Origin: Fidelibacterota bacterium
GTDB taxonomy: Bacteria > Fidelibacterota > UBA2242 > JAOZSR01
Assembly: GCA_029939575.1 (NCBI GenBank)
Contig: JAOZSR010000009.1
Span: 1-64,000 of the forward strand
Length of the DNA: 64,000 nt
Reading direction: 5' to 3'
The position numbers and the translations under genes are program-made. Under the pieces are notes generated by a model. The model had not been told where the DNA came from, did no database searches, and worked only from the letters and a program-made list of their open reading frames with translations. Below are positions 1-10,653 of the stretch, piece by piece (the first letter of the stretch is position 1; each line of letters begins with the position of its first letter).

Positions 1-168
1 ACTATCAAAGGAGCATGCGCAAACATTGGTGGAGAAAAAATGCGGGAACATGCTTCTTTAATGGAAAAAGCAGGAAATGATAAAGATCTGAACTCAATGA
101 AAGAAATGATTGGGCAACTGAATAAAGAATTTGAATTATTAAAAGAAGCTATAAATAAGTTTATTTAA
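1..168 (+). CDS. C-terminal end of an HPt (histidine phosphotransfer) domain protein, partial
   Basis: Frame 1 is open from the window edge to a TAA at 166-168, giving 55 residues. It begins TIKGACANIGGEKM, which matches the helix just after the phosphorylated histidine of HPt domains (usual pattern H-x-LKG-x3-NIGA). The histidine itself would lie just outside the window. The rest, with paired leucines and acidic/basic residues ending KEAINKFI, fits the closing helix of the four-helix bundle. HPt domains relay phosphate between receiver domains and often end hybrid sensor kinases, so this may be the tail of such a kinase or a stand-alone HPt protein. The identification rests on a short stretch. 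Confidence 0.7.
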   Translation, partial: TIKGACANIGGEKMREHASLMEKAGNDKDLNSMKEMIGQLNKEFELLKEAINKFI

Positions 169-350
169 TGGATTTTTCATATCAACAACCTAATAAATTG
201 AAAATCAATATTTCATTGTTATGCACTAATTGATTGATGGTTCCAAACTGGCAACCAATATAAGATTGGATTAACCAAAATAAATAGTGATTTGTAAAAA
301 AATCTGTGGCATCTTGATTATTATTGCCGGTTTTTATATAATTTTCAAAT

Positions 351-382
351 AAAAAAAGGGAGAGTTAAAAAACTTCTCCCTT
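351..382 (-). terminator. Rho-independent terminator of the His/Cys-rich small protein gene
   Basis: Arms at 356-366 and 371-382 pair almost perfectly (AAGGGAGAGTT against AACTTCTCCCTT, one bulge). On the minus strand the hairpin is followed by a run of T (351-357). It lies about 20 bases after the stop of the 403-744 gene. Confidence 0.75.
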
Positions 383-402
383 AAAAATATTTTTAATATT
401 TA

Positions 403-744
403 TTAATGCTTTTTACATTGGTGATGTTTTGGAGAGTCATCATCATGAACATGTCCGGTAGATTTTTCAACTTCATCACCGGCACCTTCACTTTTGCATT
501 TTTCAAAACACTCGCCGACTTCATGATCTATATTTGCTTCATTATCATGAAATTCTATTTCTGATGTTTCTATACATTTTTTTGAGTGTTCACCTGAAGT
601 ATCTTTGCTATCACATTTATGTTCAATAGTTTGATTAGTTTTGGCCTTAGATTTATCAGTATTATCAGCATAAATCAATACAAGTGTAAATAGTAATATA
701 ATAATAACACTTAGGCTTACTATTTTAATTTTTCCAATTTTCAT
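403..744 (-). CDS. Small exported His/Cys-rich protein, function unknown
   Basis: I do not recognise this 113-residue protein. Residues 1-26 form a basic start followed by a hydrophobic segment ending LVLIYA, a signal peptide or membrane anchor. The remainder is very hydrophilic and rich in D, E, K and H, with five cysteines and about nine histidines; it ends HHQCKKH after a GHVHDDD stretch. This composition suggests metal binding in the periplasm or at the surface, but that is inference. The gene stands alone with its own terminator and is separated from the PorV-like gene upstream by about 115 bases. Confidence 0.6.
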   Translation of the reverse strand: MKIGKIKIVSLSVIIILLFTLVLIYADNTDKSKAKTNQTIEHKCDSKDTSGEHSKKCIETSEIEFHDNEANIDHEVGECFEKCKSEGAGDEVEKSTGHVHDDDSPKHHQCKKH

Positions 745-861
745 TTTTCATTAATCCTTATATTATTTTTTTTAACGGCGAGAATATAAAATAGAAAATA
801 ATTTACTGCAAGATTTATATATAAATAAAATACTATTTACTATTTACTATTTCAATTCTGA

Positions 862-1866
862 TTAAATCGCAAGATCAAATGAAATTTTTAAATTATTATT
901 CCCTTTCCAAATTGTTTGAACCTGGTAGCCAATATCCATTGAAAACATTCCATTTTTAAAAATGTTAAAATTGGTTCCGCCCCCAAAATAATAGGATTGG
1001 TTCTCGGCTTTCATCAATTCCTGGGAATAACCGCTTCTAAGTAAAATATGATTCCCAAAATATCTTTTTAAAAATGGAAATTCTATTCCCATATGGATAG
1101 CATCATCTACATCGTCATAAAGAGATTTATAATAATCCATTGCAAAAACAACAGTTTTTGAAGATTTGCTATAACCTAATATTAATTCTGCCGGTAAATT
1201 TTCCGTATAATTACCTTTTGCAGTTCCGGTTCCATTTTTACTTTCCCAATTAATTTTATTAATCAAATTTCTATACATTACTCCAAACCTGGCAGTTGGA
1301 GACAACTCATAGTTAAATCCAAAATCAAGCCCAAATCCACCTGCAGAGCCGGAAACCTGGTGTTCGCCATAAGAATCAATATAACTTCCGCTACTGTTAT
1401 TTCCATAGGAATTAGTGAAATATTTCAAATTAATTCCAAGACATAATTTACGGATAAATCTAAAATTCTTAGCAAGGTTTTCAAAACTTTTACCCTGAAT
1501 TGCATTTGTGTAATAAATCGTTGTTTCAGACATAGCGTCATCACCGGAATATACAGCCATTAAACCAACTGAAATTCCACTGAGAAAAGACATACTATAG
1601 CCAAGATTGTGATAATTAATAAGGTTCATCATTTTGACAGATGAAAAAGCCAGGGACTGTCCGCTATTCTGCAATGCGATTCCTGATGGATTCCAACTAA
1701 TACTATATGCATCATCTGCTAATGCTGTATACGCTCCACCCATTGCCAATGCTCTGGCGCCAAAGCCAATATCTATAAACCCTGAAGGAATATTGGCTAA
1801 ATCTTCTGAAAATAAAAAATTTGAAACAATTATTAGCAATATTATTAAAACACCTAATTTTTTCAT
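862..1866 (-). CDS. PorV/PorQ-family outer membrane barrel protein
   Basis: 334 residues with an N-terminal signal peptide (about 1-20, ending FLFSEDLA). The mature start carries the family signature: IDIGFGARALAMGGAYTA followed by ADDAYSISWNPSGIAL. The rest alternates like a beta-barrel and ends with short aromatic/hydrophobic strands. PorV in Bacteroidota shuttles type IX secretion cargo to the surface; many FCB genomes carry several members of uncertain role. Here it follows the 2918-residue repeat protein by 9 bases, so they are probably co-transcribed and it may serve that protein's export (inference). The start has an AGAGG ribosome-binding site. Confidence 0.75.
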   Translation of the reverse strand: MKKLGVLIILLIIVSNFLFSEDLANIPSGFIDIGFGARALAMGGAYTALADDAYSISWNPSGIALQNSGQSLAFSSVKMMNLINYHNLGYSMSFLSGISVGLMAVYSGDDAMSETTIYYTNAIQGKSFENLAKNFRFIRKLCLGINLKYFTNSYGNNSSGSYIDSYGEHQVSGSAGGFGLDFGFNYELSPTARFGVMYRNLINKINWESKNGTGTAKGNYTENLPAELILGYSKSSKTVVFAMDYYKSLYDDVDDAIHMGIEFPFLKRYFGNHILLRSGYSQELMKAENQSYYFGGGTNFNIFKNGMFSMDIGYQVQTIWKGNNNLKISFDLAI

Positions 1867-1875
1867 AATAAACCT

Positions 1876-4800
1876 CTATTTAATAAGAACGATAGATTTT
1901 AACATTTGTTCTTCTTTACCAGCATCTTTTACAACCAAATGGAGAATGTAGCGTCCATTTCTGGCCATCATTCCATTATCTGTTTTTCCATCCCAATACA
2001 ATGAGCCGGTTTCACCAACTCCATAATCCCCTTTAAGCATGGCTTTGTTTTTCGCCAGGGTTCGTACTAACGTTCCCCTCATATTATATATTTTGGCTGA
2101 AACATTAGGATATCTACTTTTATTAGATGATATTTTGAAACTTATCTGCAATCCCATATTATTTCCTACCATATCATAGGGAGTAAATGGATTTGGCTTT
2201 AATTGCAAATTATAAATACCCAATGGCAAGGACGGAGCAACAACTCCATATTCAGCCCAGGATGGAATAGCAGTTAATGATAAGTTTGACTCGATTGTTG
2301 CTTTTGCCAAATTATTTTGTGCTTCTACTACTACCCATTTTAAATCATCACTATTCCAATATGCAATATTACCACCATCTGTATCAACTGAAAAATTTAT
2401 TCCCGGCATAGTTTGAAAAACAGATTCTGCTTTATTGCTTTTCACATCAAAAACTTTACTTTCAAGTCCGTTTTCAATACCTGTTAATTTCATGGCTGCA
2501 ATTTTGAATAAGGGTTTTACATAGATTTTTGCTGAACCTGTTATTAGCATATTTTCAGGAAGAATGAGAGAACATTCATAGCCACTATTTAATACAATTT
2601 CTCCCATATCACTTGTTATATTTTGATAAATTGAAAATTCTTTTTCTGACACTATGGTAGTATCATAATTTTTATCAGTCGCAGAAATGGATAAATTAAT
2701 TTTACCGATAAATGTTGAATCAGGAACAAATCTCAGTCCACCCTTTTCAACAGAAAAAACACCTATACTGGAATCTACCTCTTCCCATGTAATGGGCAAG
2801 GTCATAATAAATCCACTGTCACTTACTGCCTGAATTCCAAAGAAAGCTGTTTCACGATTTGAAAATTCTTCAGGGCCTGAAATATTAATTTTAGAAAGAT
2901 GCATATCCCTGATCTGCAAACTTGTTTTTAACTCAATTAACACTCCGTCTAACATAATATTTGCACGAATCTCTCCGGATAAGTCAGCACCTATTTCCTT
3001 GGGAGATGAATAGATTATTTGGAGCTTATTATTGCTACTTGTTAAAACACCCAGTGATGTATCAGACAAACTCCAATCTACAAATCCTCTTTCTATGATA
3101 TCATTATTTAGGGAATTTCCTATATCATCTTTTAAATCTATCTCAAAAACTGAAGAATCACGAAATGCAAAAATTGATTCGGTTGGAGAAATTGTGGAAT
3201 ATTTATCAGTCAAAATTCCTTCCGAAGTTATCTGCCAGGTAAATTTAGTATTTTCATTACTGTATGCCATATTAAGATCTTGTGAATTTGATTTAAAATA
3301 AAAATCCGTACTACCTGATTTTTTCTGAGCCGGAATATAGGCCATTACATATGAACCATCACCAGACTCAATCATTTCTATTGTCTGTGGATTTCCGTCC
3401 ACACTATTATAATAAAGATGAATTGCATCGTTGTATTCTGTGGCTTTATATAATTTTATTGGAATTGAATCTTTAGCCGCCCTTGGTTGAATTTGGGTCA
3501 TATCAAATTGTAACGGAAGTTGTGCATCAATATTAACATGTCTAATATCATCAAACATGATATTCATGGATTTTGCTTCGATAAATGTTCCAATGCTTCC
3601 GGAATTCTTAGTGATTTTGATCATAATATTTTTATTGGAATGAAATATTGAGTCTGTTGAAACAGTTCCCATTTCGTCAGTAAACAGAGTCAGATTATGA
3701 TCAGTGGAAATTATTTTTATTTTTGCTTCCGATATAGGTTTTGTCCCATCTTCGGTCAGATTCAAGGAAAAACTCGATAGAAAATACTCAAAAGTATAAT
3801 CATAAATAAAATTTTCTGCAGACATTAATTCAAATTCATCGGACTGATGGAAAAAATCTTCATTATCATATTTAGCATCGATAGATAAAGTATAATTTCC
3901 GGGATCAATATTATTTAATTGATAGATTCCATTTTCATCAACAGATGCAGAATCTATTACACTATTATTTGCCATAAGATAAATTGTAGATTCATCCATT
4001 TTTTGATCTTCATTATCATGGATCAAAATTGATCCACTAATATTTGCCAGAGCCGGATCATATAAAAAATAAACATTTTCATTCTCATAATCCTCAGCAA
4101 TATTCAAACTTATGTTATTTTGATAATCAAAGGTTATCGGATTTCCATCAACAAAATATGTGGCAGAAATTGTCAGATCATATTCCGATTGCTCAAGATC
4201 ATTAAAAACAAAATTCCTAGTACCATCAGAAATTACTTGCTGTTGCTCATAACCGATAGAGTTACTCTTCAGTTTTACTGTTGCATAATTAACAGAAACT
4301 GTATCGGGCTCGCTACCGGATTTATCAATAATCTGAACCTTTCCGGAAATTGAAGACGGGTCTGGAGTCAGAAGAAAATTTTTCTCTACACTGTTAATCT
4401 GAAAACTTAGTTCCCCATTAGATTTTACGGTATCGTAATTTGTTTTAAAAGCTGATATTAAAAACATTCCCTGTTTCCCGGTTAGAAGAGAATACAGACC
4501 TTTTTCATCTGATAGAGTTGAGACAGATGTATCAGTACTAACGGCAACGACCTCTACACCTTCCAGAGCCTGACTCCTATTATCCTGAATTTTCCCAAAT
4601 ATCGTTAACTCTTTGGGTACCATGACAAAATCAACTGTTGGAGGATCAGATTGACCATTACTAAGAGTCACACTCTGGTCAGATATTTCATTATAACCAA
4701 TATGATAAACTGAAATTACATAATCTCCATCATTCAGACCCGAAAACAGAAAATTACCGTCCGGATTAGTATATATTGTATCTAATATAGTTTTCAGATT

Positions 4801-7800
4801 ATCCTGTAACAAAACTTCAACATTCGAAATTCCCTTTTCTGTTTTTGAATTTGTCACAACCCCTGTTATTGAATTATTAATAAATTTCAAAGTATAATCA
4901 GGCAAAATAATGGTTTCTCCAACTCCCAAATCTTTAATCTGTATATTTTCATTAACATTAAAACCTTCCAGAAATGGTTCAATTCGATAAGTACCACTAT
5001 TTAACCCGGAGACCTGATAATTCCCGTTTACATCAGTAATATCATTAACAATAGCACCGGTATTAATATTTTCAACCGTTATATTAACACCAGCTTTTCC
5101 ATTACCATTATAAGTAACTGCACCTTTAATTGTAGAAGCACTTACAAGATTCAAATTTTGATAGATTGATCTGCCTGTCGATACTTCGACAACCTGATTA
5201 ATACTGACCAGACTGGTATCTGCATTAATAGCCCAGAGTTCAAAAAGCCCAACAATACCATCAATCATATAATCACCAAAATCATCGGTATAAACCGTAT
5301 TAATATAACCTTCCAGAGATTTTGCATTTACCGGAACATTTGCCATTTCCTGACTTTCATGAAATACCGAACCCAGGATGGCATTTGGAATCATCTGTAA
5401 TTCTATATTGATTTCTTTCTTATCATCGGAATATTGAAATGTTTCATTATAATCTGCGAATCCGGTTTTCCTGCAAGTTATCTCATATTCTTCTCCATAT
5501 ACAAGATCGACAAATTGAAATGTTCCAGCTGAACCGGTTGTATCAGTAAACAGAATAGTATTTGCCTGTTTAATATCAACAATTGAATTCTTAATACTAA
5601 TTGATTCTTCGTTATATAATGCCGATATTGCTCCACTCAGGGCATTGGGAAGAGAAGTTAGATTGATTGTAACACTTTCATTACTAAAATCAGTCAGCCC
5701 TATTTCAACAATATTATTATTTTCATAATAACCCGATCTGACAGCAGTAATTTTATAATTTCCTTCATATAAATAATCAAATACAAAATTACCCGATTCT
5801 GAGACAATATTTTCCAATATTTCATAAACCCCTTCAGAGTTTTCTTTTGCCAGCGTAATTTCTGTATTTAGTAGTAAATTATTATCAACATCTTTTATAG
5901 ATCCGTTTAATGAAGCTGTGTGAATATCAATTATCAAATTCGTTGTTTGATTTGAATTTTCAATGGTCAATTCCTCAATATCATTATCATATTCTTCCCC
6001 GTCAAGATTAGTGCTTACACTTGTTGTAGTATAAGGAATAACATTATCTGTAAAACTGAAACCACCACTTTCGTCAGTTTCAACAAATAAGGTTTGTTGG
6101 TCATTAATCAGGAAGACATTTTCACCGCTAATTGGTCTTTCGTCTGTATCCTTCAATGTTCCGGAAATTGTAACCGGAGCCGAATAATCAATCTCCACAT
6201 TTTGTTCTTTTACCTGCCTGGCGCTAATCGAAATGTTTAAAGTTTTTGTTAGATAAAGTTCTTTTATTATTTTTAATGTATAAGCACCACCTGTTAAATA
6301 TTTAAAGTTGAAACTTCCATCCGGATGTTGAGAGTTTTTTGTAAATGAATTTCCGGTACTGCTGTTAGTTAGAATTACAGTCGCATTAGTTATGGGGTCG
6401 CCTGTATTTGAATCAGTAATATTACCAAAAATTCTGGCATCATTTATTGTGATTTCAAATGTTCCACCGGAATTATTTTCATTATCTTCTATAGTTACCT
6501 CTTTCTCTACATTTATCCATCCTTGTTCTTCTTTGTTTGTAACAACATCATAAGTAGTGAATGGAGCCAATCCGGAAATAGTGAATTCTCCGGAAGAATT
6601 TGTCATTGCAACTCCTGAACTAATTTCTGATGATGCTGAAACAGGAACATTATTTAGTGCAGTACCTCCCTGATCTTTAACAATTCCATTTATTTTTCTA
6701 TTATTTGGAATCATGGATAATGTACCTACAGATTGATTTTCCTGTTGTAAATCTACTGCATCTCTTGCAACATCTGAATAACCTGTTTTTACAAGCGTTA
6801 TTGAGTATTCTCTTCCCGGATTAAGATTGTTGATACTAAATGAACCATCAGCATTACTAATAGAATTGCCTGAAAATCCATCTTCACTTAGAGCATAAAT
6901 ACTCACATCACTCAATCCAACATCTTCATTTGAACTGTTTGTATAGGAAATATTACCACTTATCCGGGCATTTGTCAGAGTCAATTCAAAATCCAACGAA
7001 GTCTCCTGTCCCGGACTAAGAGATGTTAATTGTGCATCAGAAAAATAATTTACTGCATTTGCAGACACAAGATAATCTACATTAGCCAAAAGTCCGGTAA
7101 AAGTTACATTCCCTGAATTATCAGTTAGCCCACTTACATTTTCACCTGTATTTTGGTTTTCAACTGTAATTGTGGCTTCAGAAAAATCCTGCCCGTTATT
7201 TTGAACATTTACTATCAAACTCGAAGTATATAATTGTATTGATGCATTATATTGAATAGAAACTCCGACCGGAATTACTTCGTTTGTAACATTACTGGGT
7301 TCGTAATTATCTTTTGTAATGGAAATAGAATAACTTCCTGGCAAAAGGTCGGTAATTGAATACTCTCCATTATTATCAGTTAGTATTGTTCCTCCACCAC
7401 CGGTTGAACGGGTTGCTGTTACCAAGGCTCCGGATAAACTATGATCCTGTTGGTCTGTCACCACACCATAAAGTGTTGAAAAATTTTCTTCCAGAATAAA
7501 ATCCAAAGTATCAGTTTGCCCTGGTACAATTTCAACTGACCGGACACTTTCATTATGCCCTAATAATTGGGCTGTAACATTATAATTTCCATGATTGATT
7601 CCAACAGAATATTTCCCGTTTAATCCTGTTTCAGTAGAAGTTGAATTTTCAGAATCATCCTGGTTTTCTATTGTAATATTTACTCCGGAAAGGATTTCAC
7701 CATTATCATTTACAACCAGGCCTCTCAATAAAGACGGCAGAGCAGACAGAGTAAAATTAACATCATAATTTACTCCAACATCTAATATTCCGGATGTTTC

Positions 7801-10632
7801 AGAAACTGAAGAATAACCATCTTTTGTTGCAGAAATATCATAATCCTGTCCAGGAATCACAATAACGGAAAATTGCCCGTTTGCACCAGACACAGTTGAA
7901 ATATTATTGGATGAATTTGATACATCTTCTATATAAATATTAGCAGCACGTAGTAAAGCGCCATCAGATTTGCGTATAATACCTGAAATCGTGGCTTCAT
8001 TTCGAATCATGGCAATATTTTGATTTGGAATTTGCTGACCGGCCTGAACCTGAATATCCAGCGAATCCATACAGAGAAAGTTATTTTTCTCAGCCCAGAT
8101 CAAGTAATTTCCCGGTAATAAATTAAGTTCGTAATTTCCACTTTGATCAGTAGGTATTGCAGTAATTGTTACAGTATTTCCCGAGGACAAAATTTTATAG
8201 CCTTTAACTGTTCCCCCTGAAATTCCGGCACCGGAACTGCTGACTTTTCCGGAGATTACACTTGCATTTGGAGCCATTGAAAAATCAATCTGCTCAACTG
8301 TCTGACCGGCTCCAATTGATACAGTTTTGATCTCTGTACTGGAATAACTTGTTTTGCTTACAGATACTTCATAAGTACCAGGTGTAACTGACAAACTAAA
8401 TTGTCCTGTACTATTTGAATAATCACTATTTTCACCACTTGAAACAAGAGCATCTGGTAAGCCGAATCCTCCACTTGTTACTGTTCCGGTGATGAAAGAT
8501 TCATTTGGAATCAGGACAAAATCAATCCCGTCCAGAGTTTCTCCTACACTGAGATTCAATTGATGAGTATTCTGAGATGAATAATTTTGTTTAAATGCTG
8601 AAAAAATATAATTACCTCCAGGTAAATCCAGAGAATAATTTCCATAATTATTAGTAGTCGTACTTATTGGGCTGCCGGTTGATGGAGTTGCTGTAATTGT
8701 AACATTGGCCAAAACAACAGAACTATTATTTGCATTTCCGGAAATAATGTTTGCCTGCGGATTTAGGACAATATTACTGAGAGTTATTAAAACAGGTGAA
8801 GCATTTGTGATTTCAATCTCCTGAGGAGGAGGAGAATAATATCCTGTCTTTTGTGCATAAAAACTCCAGTTACCAAACTCAAGTCCTGCAAATTCAAAAG
8901 AACCACTGGAATTGGATACTTTTTGGATTGTATTGCCTTGACATTCTGCAAATACATTAATGGCAGATAAAGGCACACCACCTGTATTTAAAACAACTCC
9001 GGTGACATTTTTCTCATTTTTTATCAGCTCAAGATTATCTAATTCCAGGTTAGCCCCACTATTGATCATTAATTCAATTTCATTTCCCTGGCTATAGGTC
9101 TCTTTTCTTGCTGAAAAAGTCCAATATCCCGGAGTAAGTGAAAGATTATAACTTCCCGAAGAGCTGGCAGCTTCACGCACTTCATCATCGGCATTGATAG
9201 CGGTTACAAATCCATTTTGTACAAGTTGCCCATCCTGATCAACAATCTGTCCATAGATTGAGCTTGGAGAATAGGATAAGATTATTGACATATTTCTTGT
9301 GGAATTAATTGTAATATCTGTAGTATCTTTTCTCGTTTCGTAATATTCTTTATCGGTTGTAATAATATATGTACCAACCGGCAACGTTTTACTTACCCTT
9401 CCATTTTCATCAACCAGCATCGGAGCATTATCGCTGGAACCATCAATAGGATCAATTTTAATTGAAGCGTATGGCAAAGCAACATTATTAATATTTTTGA
9501 CATGAAAATCAATGCTTCCGTCAGCAACTCTGTAAGAAAATTCAGACACGTTACTGATGGCACTATTACTATTAGCGTCAGATGCGATAACTTTCCATGT
9601 ATAATTAGCACTAACCAAAACAGGACCGGCAAAAAAATCAATAAAATTATTGGTTGTTGTCTGATCAAATACAGTATAATGGACTTCACTCCCATCTTCA
9701 AACCTTATTTCCGACACGAAAATCCGGTAAATCATGGCGTTTTCAACCTCACTCCATTCAAAAGTAATATATTCATCGCCATAGAAGAATGTAGTATCCT
9801 CCGCTGTCGATGAAATTGGAGAAGTAAGAATCGGTGCATCTAATGGATCTTCAACTTCATAAGTAAATTCAACCGGAGCAGTAACAACATCAGATGAATA
9901 AGGCATATCATTCCCATAATTATTGAGCACCATCCAATTATATTGAATACCTGGCACAAGCGGCGGTGCTTCAACATCTGATGCTCCGGAAGGATCAACA
10001 CTACCATAAACAATAGAATTTTCCGGTGTAATTGCCTGCCAGATTGCCTGGGCTCCGGTTACTATCATGTTGCCATCGTCATCTTCATCAATTACAAACG
10101 GATTATCTGATAATATGAGTTGATAATATGGAACACCCGGATTTGTTTCCCAAATAAATGTTGGAATTGGATTATCAATTGCTCCAATAGGAGAAGTCAT
10201 CACTACTCCTGATTCTGACTCTACAATTAATTTGAATTCCATGGAGACAAGATCGTCGGAATTGGCAACAACACAATAATAAACTCCAACACCTAATCCC
10301 AAATCCTGTGGTGTTTGGGCTATTGTACCAGTACCGGAAGTATTTGTATTTGTGTAGTTATCCAATATCAATCCACCGGGAGTTAAGGAATAATACAGGT
10401 TACAATTCAACTCGGCTGGTAACCAGCTAATTGTCAAAGTCTCATAACTCCTGAAAAATTCAAGCGGAATATCTGTTAGAATAATATTATTTTGAACATT
10501 ACGGGGATTAGTTATCACGTCGGCGTTTATCGAATGAGTTGAATTTAAATTGATTCCATTTGCAAATAATAAAGAAAACTGGAGCAATAGCAATATTATC
10601 AAATTATTAAAAAGTTTTTTATTATATCTCAT
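1876..10632 (-). CDS. Giant surface protein: FnIII-like start, about 22 carboxypeptidase-regulatory-like repeats, FlgD-like C-terminus
   Basis: 2918 residues. Residues 1-26 are a signal peptide. Residues of about 30-365 hold FnIII-like beta domains (repeats of YQLILSDNPF and YRIFVSEIRF type). From about 367 to 2290 there are some 22-23 domains of about 84 residues. Each starts with a G-x-V/I-x-D segment and continues through a core like ANVTITATPS, a D-x-x-GNYSL segment and GxYxhxxxKxGY, the hallmark of CarboxypepD_reg/CNA-B-like beta-sandwiches. Residues 2290-2800 hold further Ig/Big-like domains. The last 100 residues (NPFTPYD, KIYNMRGTLVRTL, LYWDGKTDNG, GRYILHLVVKDAG) form a FlgD-like/type IX sorting-like domain. 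It is probably a cell-surface stalk, adhesin or polymer-binding protein. It lies between two barrel-protein genes with gaps of 21 and 9 bases. Confidence 0.75.
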   Translation of the reverse strand: MRYNKKLFNNLIILLLLQFSLLFANGINLNSTHSINADVITNPRNVQNNIILTDIPLEFFRSYETLTISWLPAELNCNLYYSLTPGGLILDNYTNTNTSGTGTIAQTPQDLGLGVGVYYCVVANSDDLVSMEFKLIVESESGVVMTSPIGAIDNPIPTFIWETNPGVPYYQLILSDNPFVIDEDDDGNMIVTGAQAIWQAITPENSIVYGSVDPSGASDVEAPPLVPGIQYNWMVLNNYGNDMPYSSDVVTAPVEFTYEVEDPLDAPILTSPISSTAEDTTFFYGDEYITFEWSEVENAMIYRIFVSEIRFEDGSEVHYTVFDQTTTNNFIDFFAGPVLVSANYTWKVIASDANSNSAISNVSEFSYRVADGSIDFHVKNINNVALPYASIKIDPIDGSSDNAPMLVDENGRVSKTLPVGTYIITTDKEYYETRKDTTDITINSTRNMSIILSYSPSSIYGQIVDQDGQLVQNGFVTAINADDEVREAASSSGSYNLSLTPGYWTFSARKETYSQGNEIELMINSGANLELDNLELIKNEKNVTGVVLNTGGVPLSAINVFAECQGNTIQKVSNSSGSFEFAGLEFGNWSFYAQKTGYYSPPPQEIEITNASPVLITLSNIVLNPQANIISGNANNSSVVLANVTITATPSTGSPISTTTNNYGNYSLDLPGGNYIFSAFKQNYSSQNTHQLNLSVGETLDGIDFVLIPNESFITGTVTSGGFGLPDALVSSGENSDYSNSTGQFSLSVTPGTYEVSVSKTSYSSTEIKTVSIGAGQTVEQIDFSMAPNASVISGKVSSSGAGISGGTVKGYKILSSGNTVTITAIPTDQSGNYELNLLPGNYLIWAEKNNFLCMDSLDIQVQAGQQIPNQNIAMIRNEATISGIIRKSDGALLRAANIYIEDVSNSSNNISTVSGANGQFSVIVIPGQDYDISATKDGYSSVSETSGILDVGVNYDVNFTLSALPSLLRGLVVNDNGEILSGVNITIENQDDSENSTSTETGLNGKYSVGINHGNYNVTAQLLGHNESVRSVEIVPGQTDTLDFILEENFSTLYGVVTDQQDHSLSGALVTATRSTGGGGTILTDNNGEYSITDLLPGSYSISITKDNYEPSNVTNEVIPVGVSIQYNASIQLYTSSLIVNVQNNGQDFSEATITVENQNTGENVSGLTDNSGNVTFTGLLANVDYLVSANAVNYFSDAQLTSLSPGQETSLDFELTLTNARISGNISYTNSSNEDVGLSDVSIYALSEDGFSGNSISNADGSFSINNLNPGREYSITLVKTGYSDVARDAVDLQQENQSVGTLSMIPNNRKINGIVKDQGGTALNNVPVSASSEISSGVAMTNSSGEFTISGLAPFTTYDVVTNKEEQGWINVEKEVTIEDNENNSGGTFEITINDARIFGNITDSNTGDPITNATVILTNSSTGNSFTKNSQHPDGSFNFKYLTGGAYTLKIIKELYLTKTLNISISARQVKEQNVEIDYSAPVTISGTLKDTDERPISGENVFLINDQQTLFVETDESGGFSFTDNVIPYTTTSVSTNLDGEEYDNDIEELTIENSNQTTNLIIDIHTASLNGSIKDVDNNLLLNTEITLAKENSEGVYEILENIVSESGNFVFDYLYEGNYKITAVRSGYYENNNIVEIGLTDFSNESVTINLTSLPNALSGAISALYNEESISIKNSIVDIKQANTILFTDTTGSAGTFQFVDLVYGEEYEITCRKTGFADYNETFQYSDDKKEINIELQMIPNAILGSVFHESQEMANVPVNAKSLEGYINTVYTDDFGDYMIDGIVGLFELWAINADTSLVSINQVVEVSTGRSIYQNLNLVSASTIKGAVTYNGNGKAGVNITVENINTGAIVNDITDVNGNYQVSGLNSGTYRIEPFLEGFNVNENIQIKDLGVGETIILPDYTLKFINNSITGVVTNSKTEKGISNVEVLLQDNLKTILDTIYTNPDGNFLFSGLNDGDYVISVYHIGYNEISDQSVTLSNGQSDPPTVDFVMVPKELTIFGKIQDNRSQALEGVEVVAVSTDTSVSTLSDEKGLYSLLTGKQGMFLISAFKTNYDTVKSNGELSFQINSVEKNFLLTPDPSSISGKVQIIDKSGSEPDTVSVNYATVKLKSNSIGYEQQQVISDGTRNFVFNDLEQSEYDLTISATYFVDGNPITFDYQNNISLNIAEDYENENVYFLYDPALANISGSILIHDNEDQKMDESTIYLMANNSVIDSASVDENGIYQLNNIDPGNYTLSIDAKYDNEDFFHQSDEFELMSAENFIYDYTFEYFLSSFSLNLTEDGTKPISEAKIKIISTDHNLTLFTDEMGTVSTDSIFHSNKNIMIKITKNSGSIGTFIEAKSMNIMFDDIRHVNIDAQLPLQFDMTQIQPRAAKDSIPIKLYKATEYNDAIHLYYNSVDGNPQTIEMIESGDGSYVMAYIPAQKKSGSTDFYFKSNSQDLNMAYSNENTKFTWQITSEGILTDKYSTISPTESIFAFRDSSVFEIDLKDDIGNSLNNDIIERGFVDWSLSDTSLGVLTSSNNKLQIIYSSPKEIGADLSGEIRANIMLDGVLIELKTSLQIRDMHLSKINISGPEEFSNRETAFFGIQAVSDSGFIMTLPITWEEVDSSIGVFSVEKGGLRFVPDSTFIGKINLSISATDKNYDTTIVSEKEFSIYQNITSDMGEIVLNSGYECSLILPENMLITGSAKIYVKPLFKIAAMKLTGIENGLESKVFDVKSNKAESVFQTMPGINFSVDTDGGNIAYWNSDDLKWVVVEAQNNLAKATIESNLSLTAIPSWAEYGVVAPSLPLGIYNLQLKPNPFTPYDMVGNNMGLQISFKISSNKSRYPNVSAKIYNMRGTLVRTLAKNKAMLKGDYGVGETGSLYWDGKTDNGMMARNGRYILHLVVKDAGKEEQMLKSIVLIK

Positions 10633-10653
10633 CGGAATACTCCATTTATTAGA

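Noticed and set aside
1634-1951. 105-codon plus-strand open frame over the PorV-like gene start
   Set aside because: It overlaps two well-supported genes on the other strand and shows no domain.
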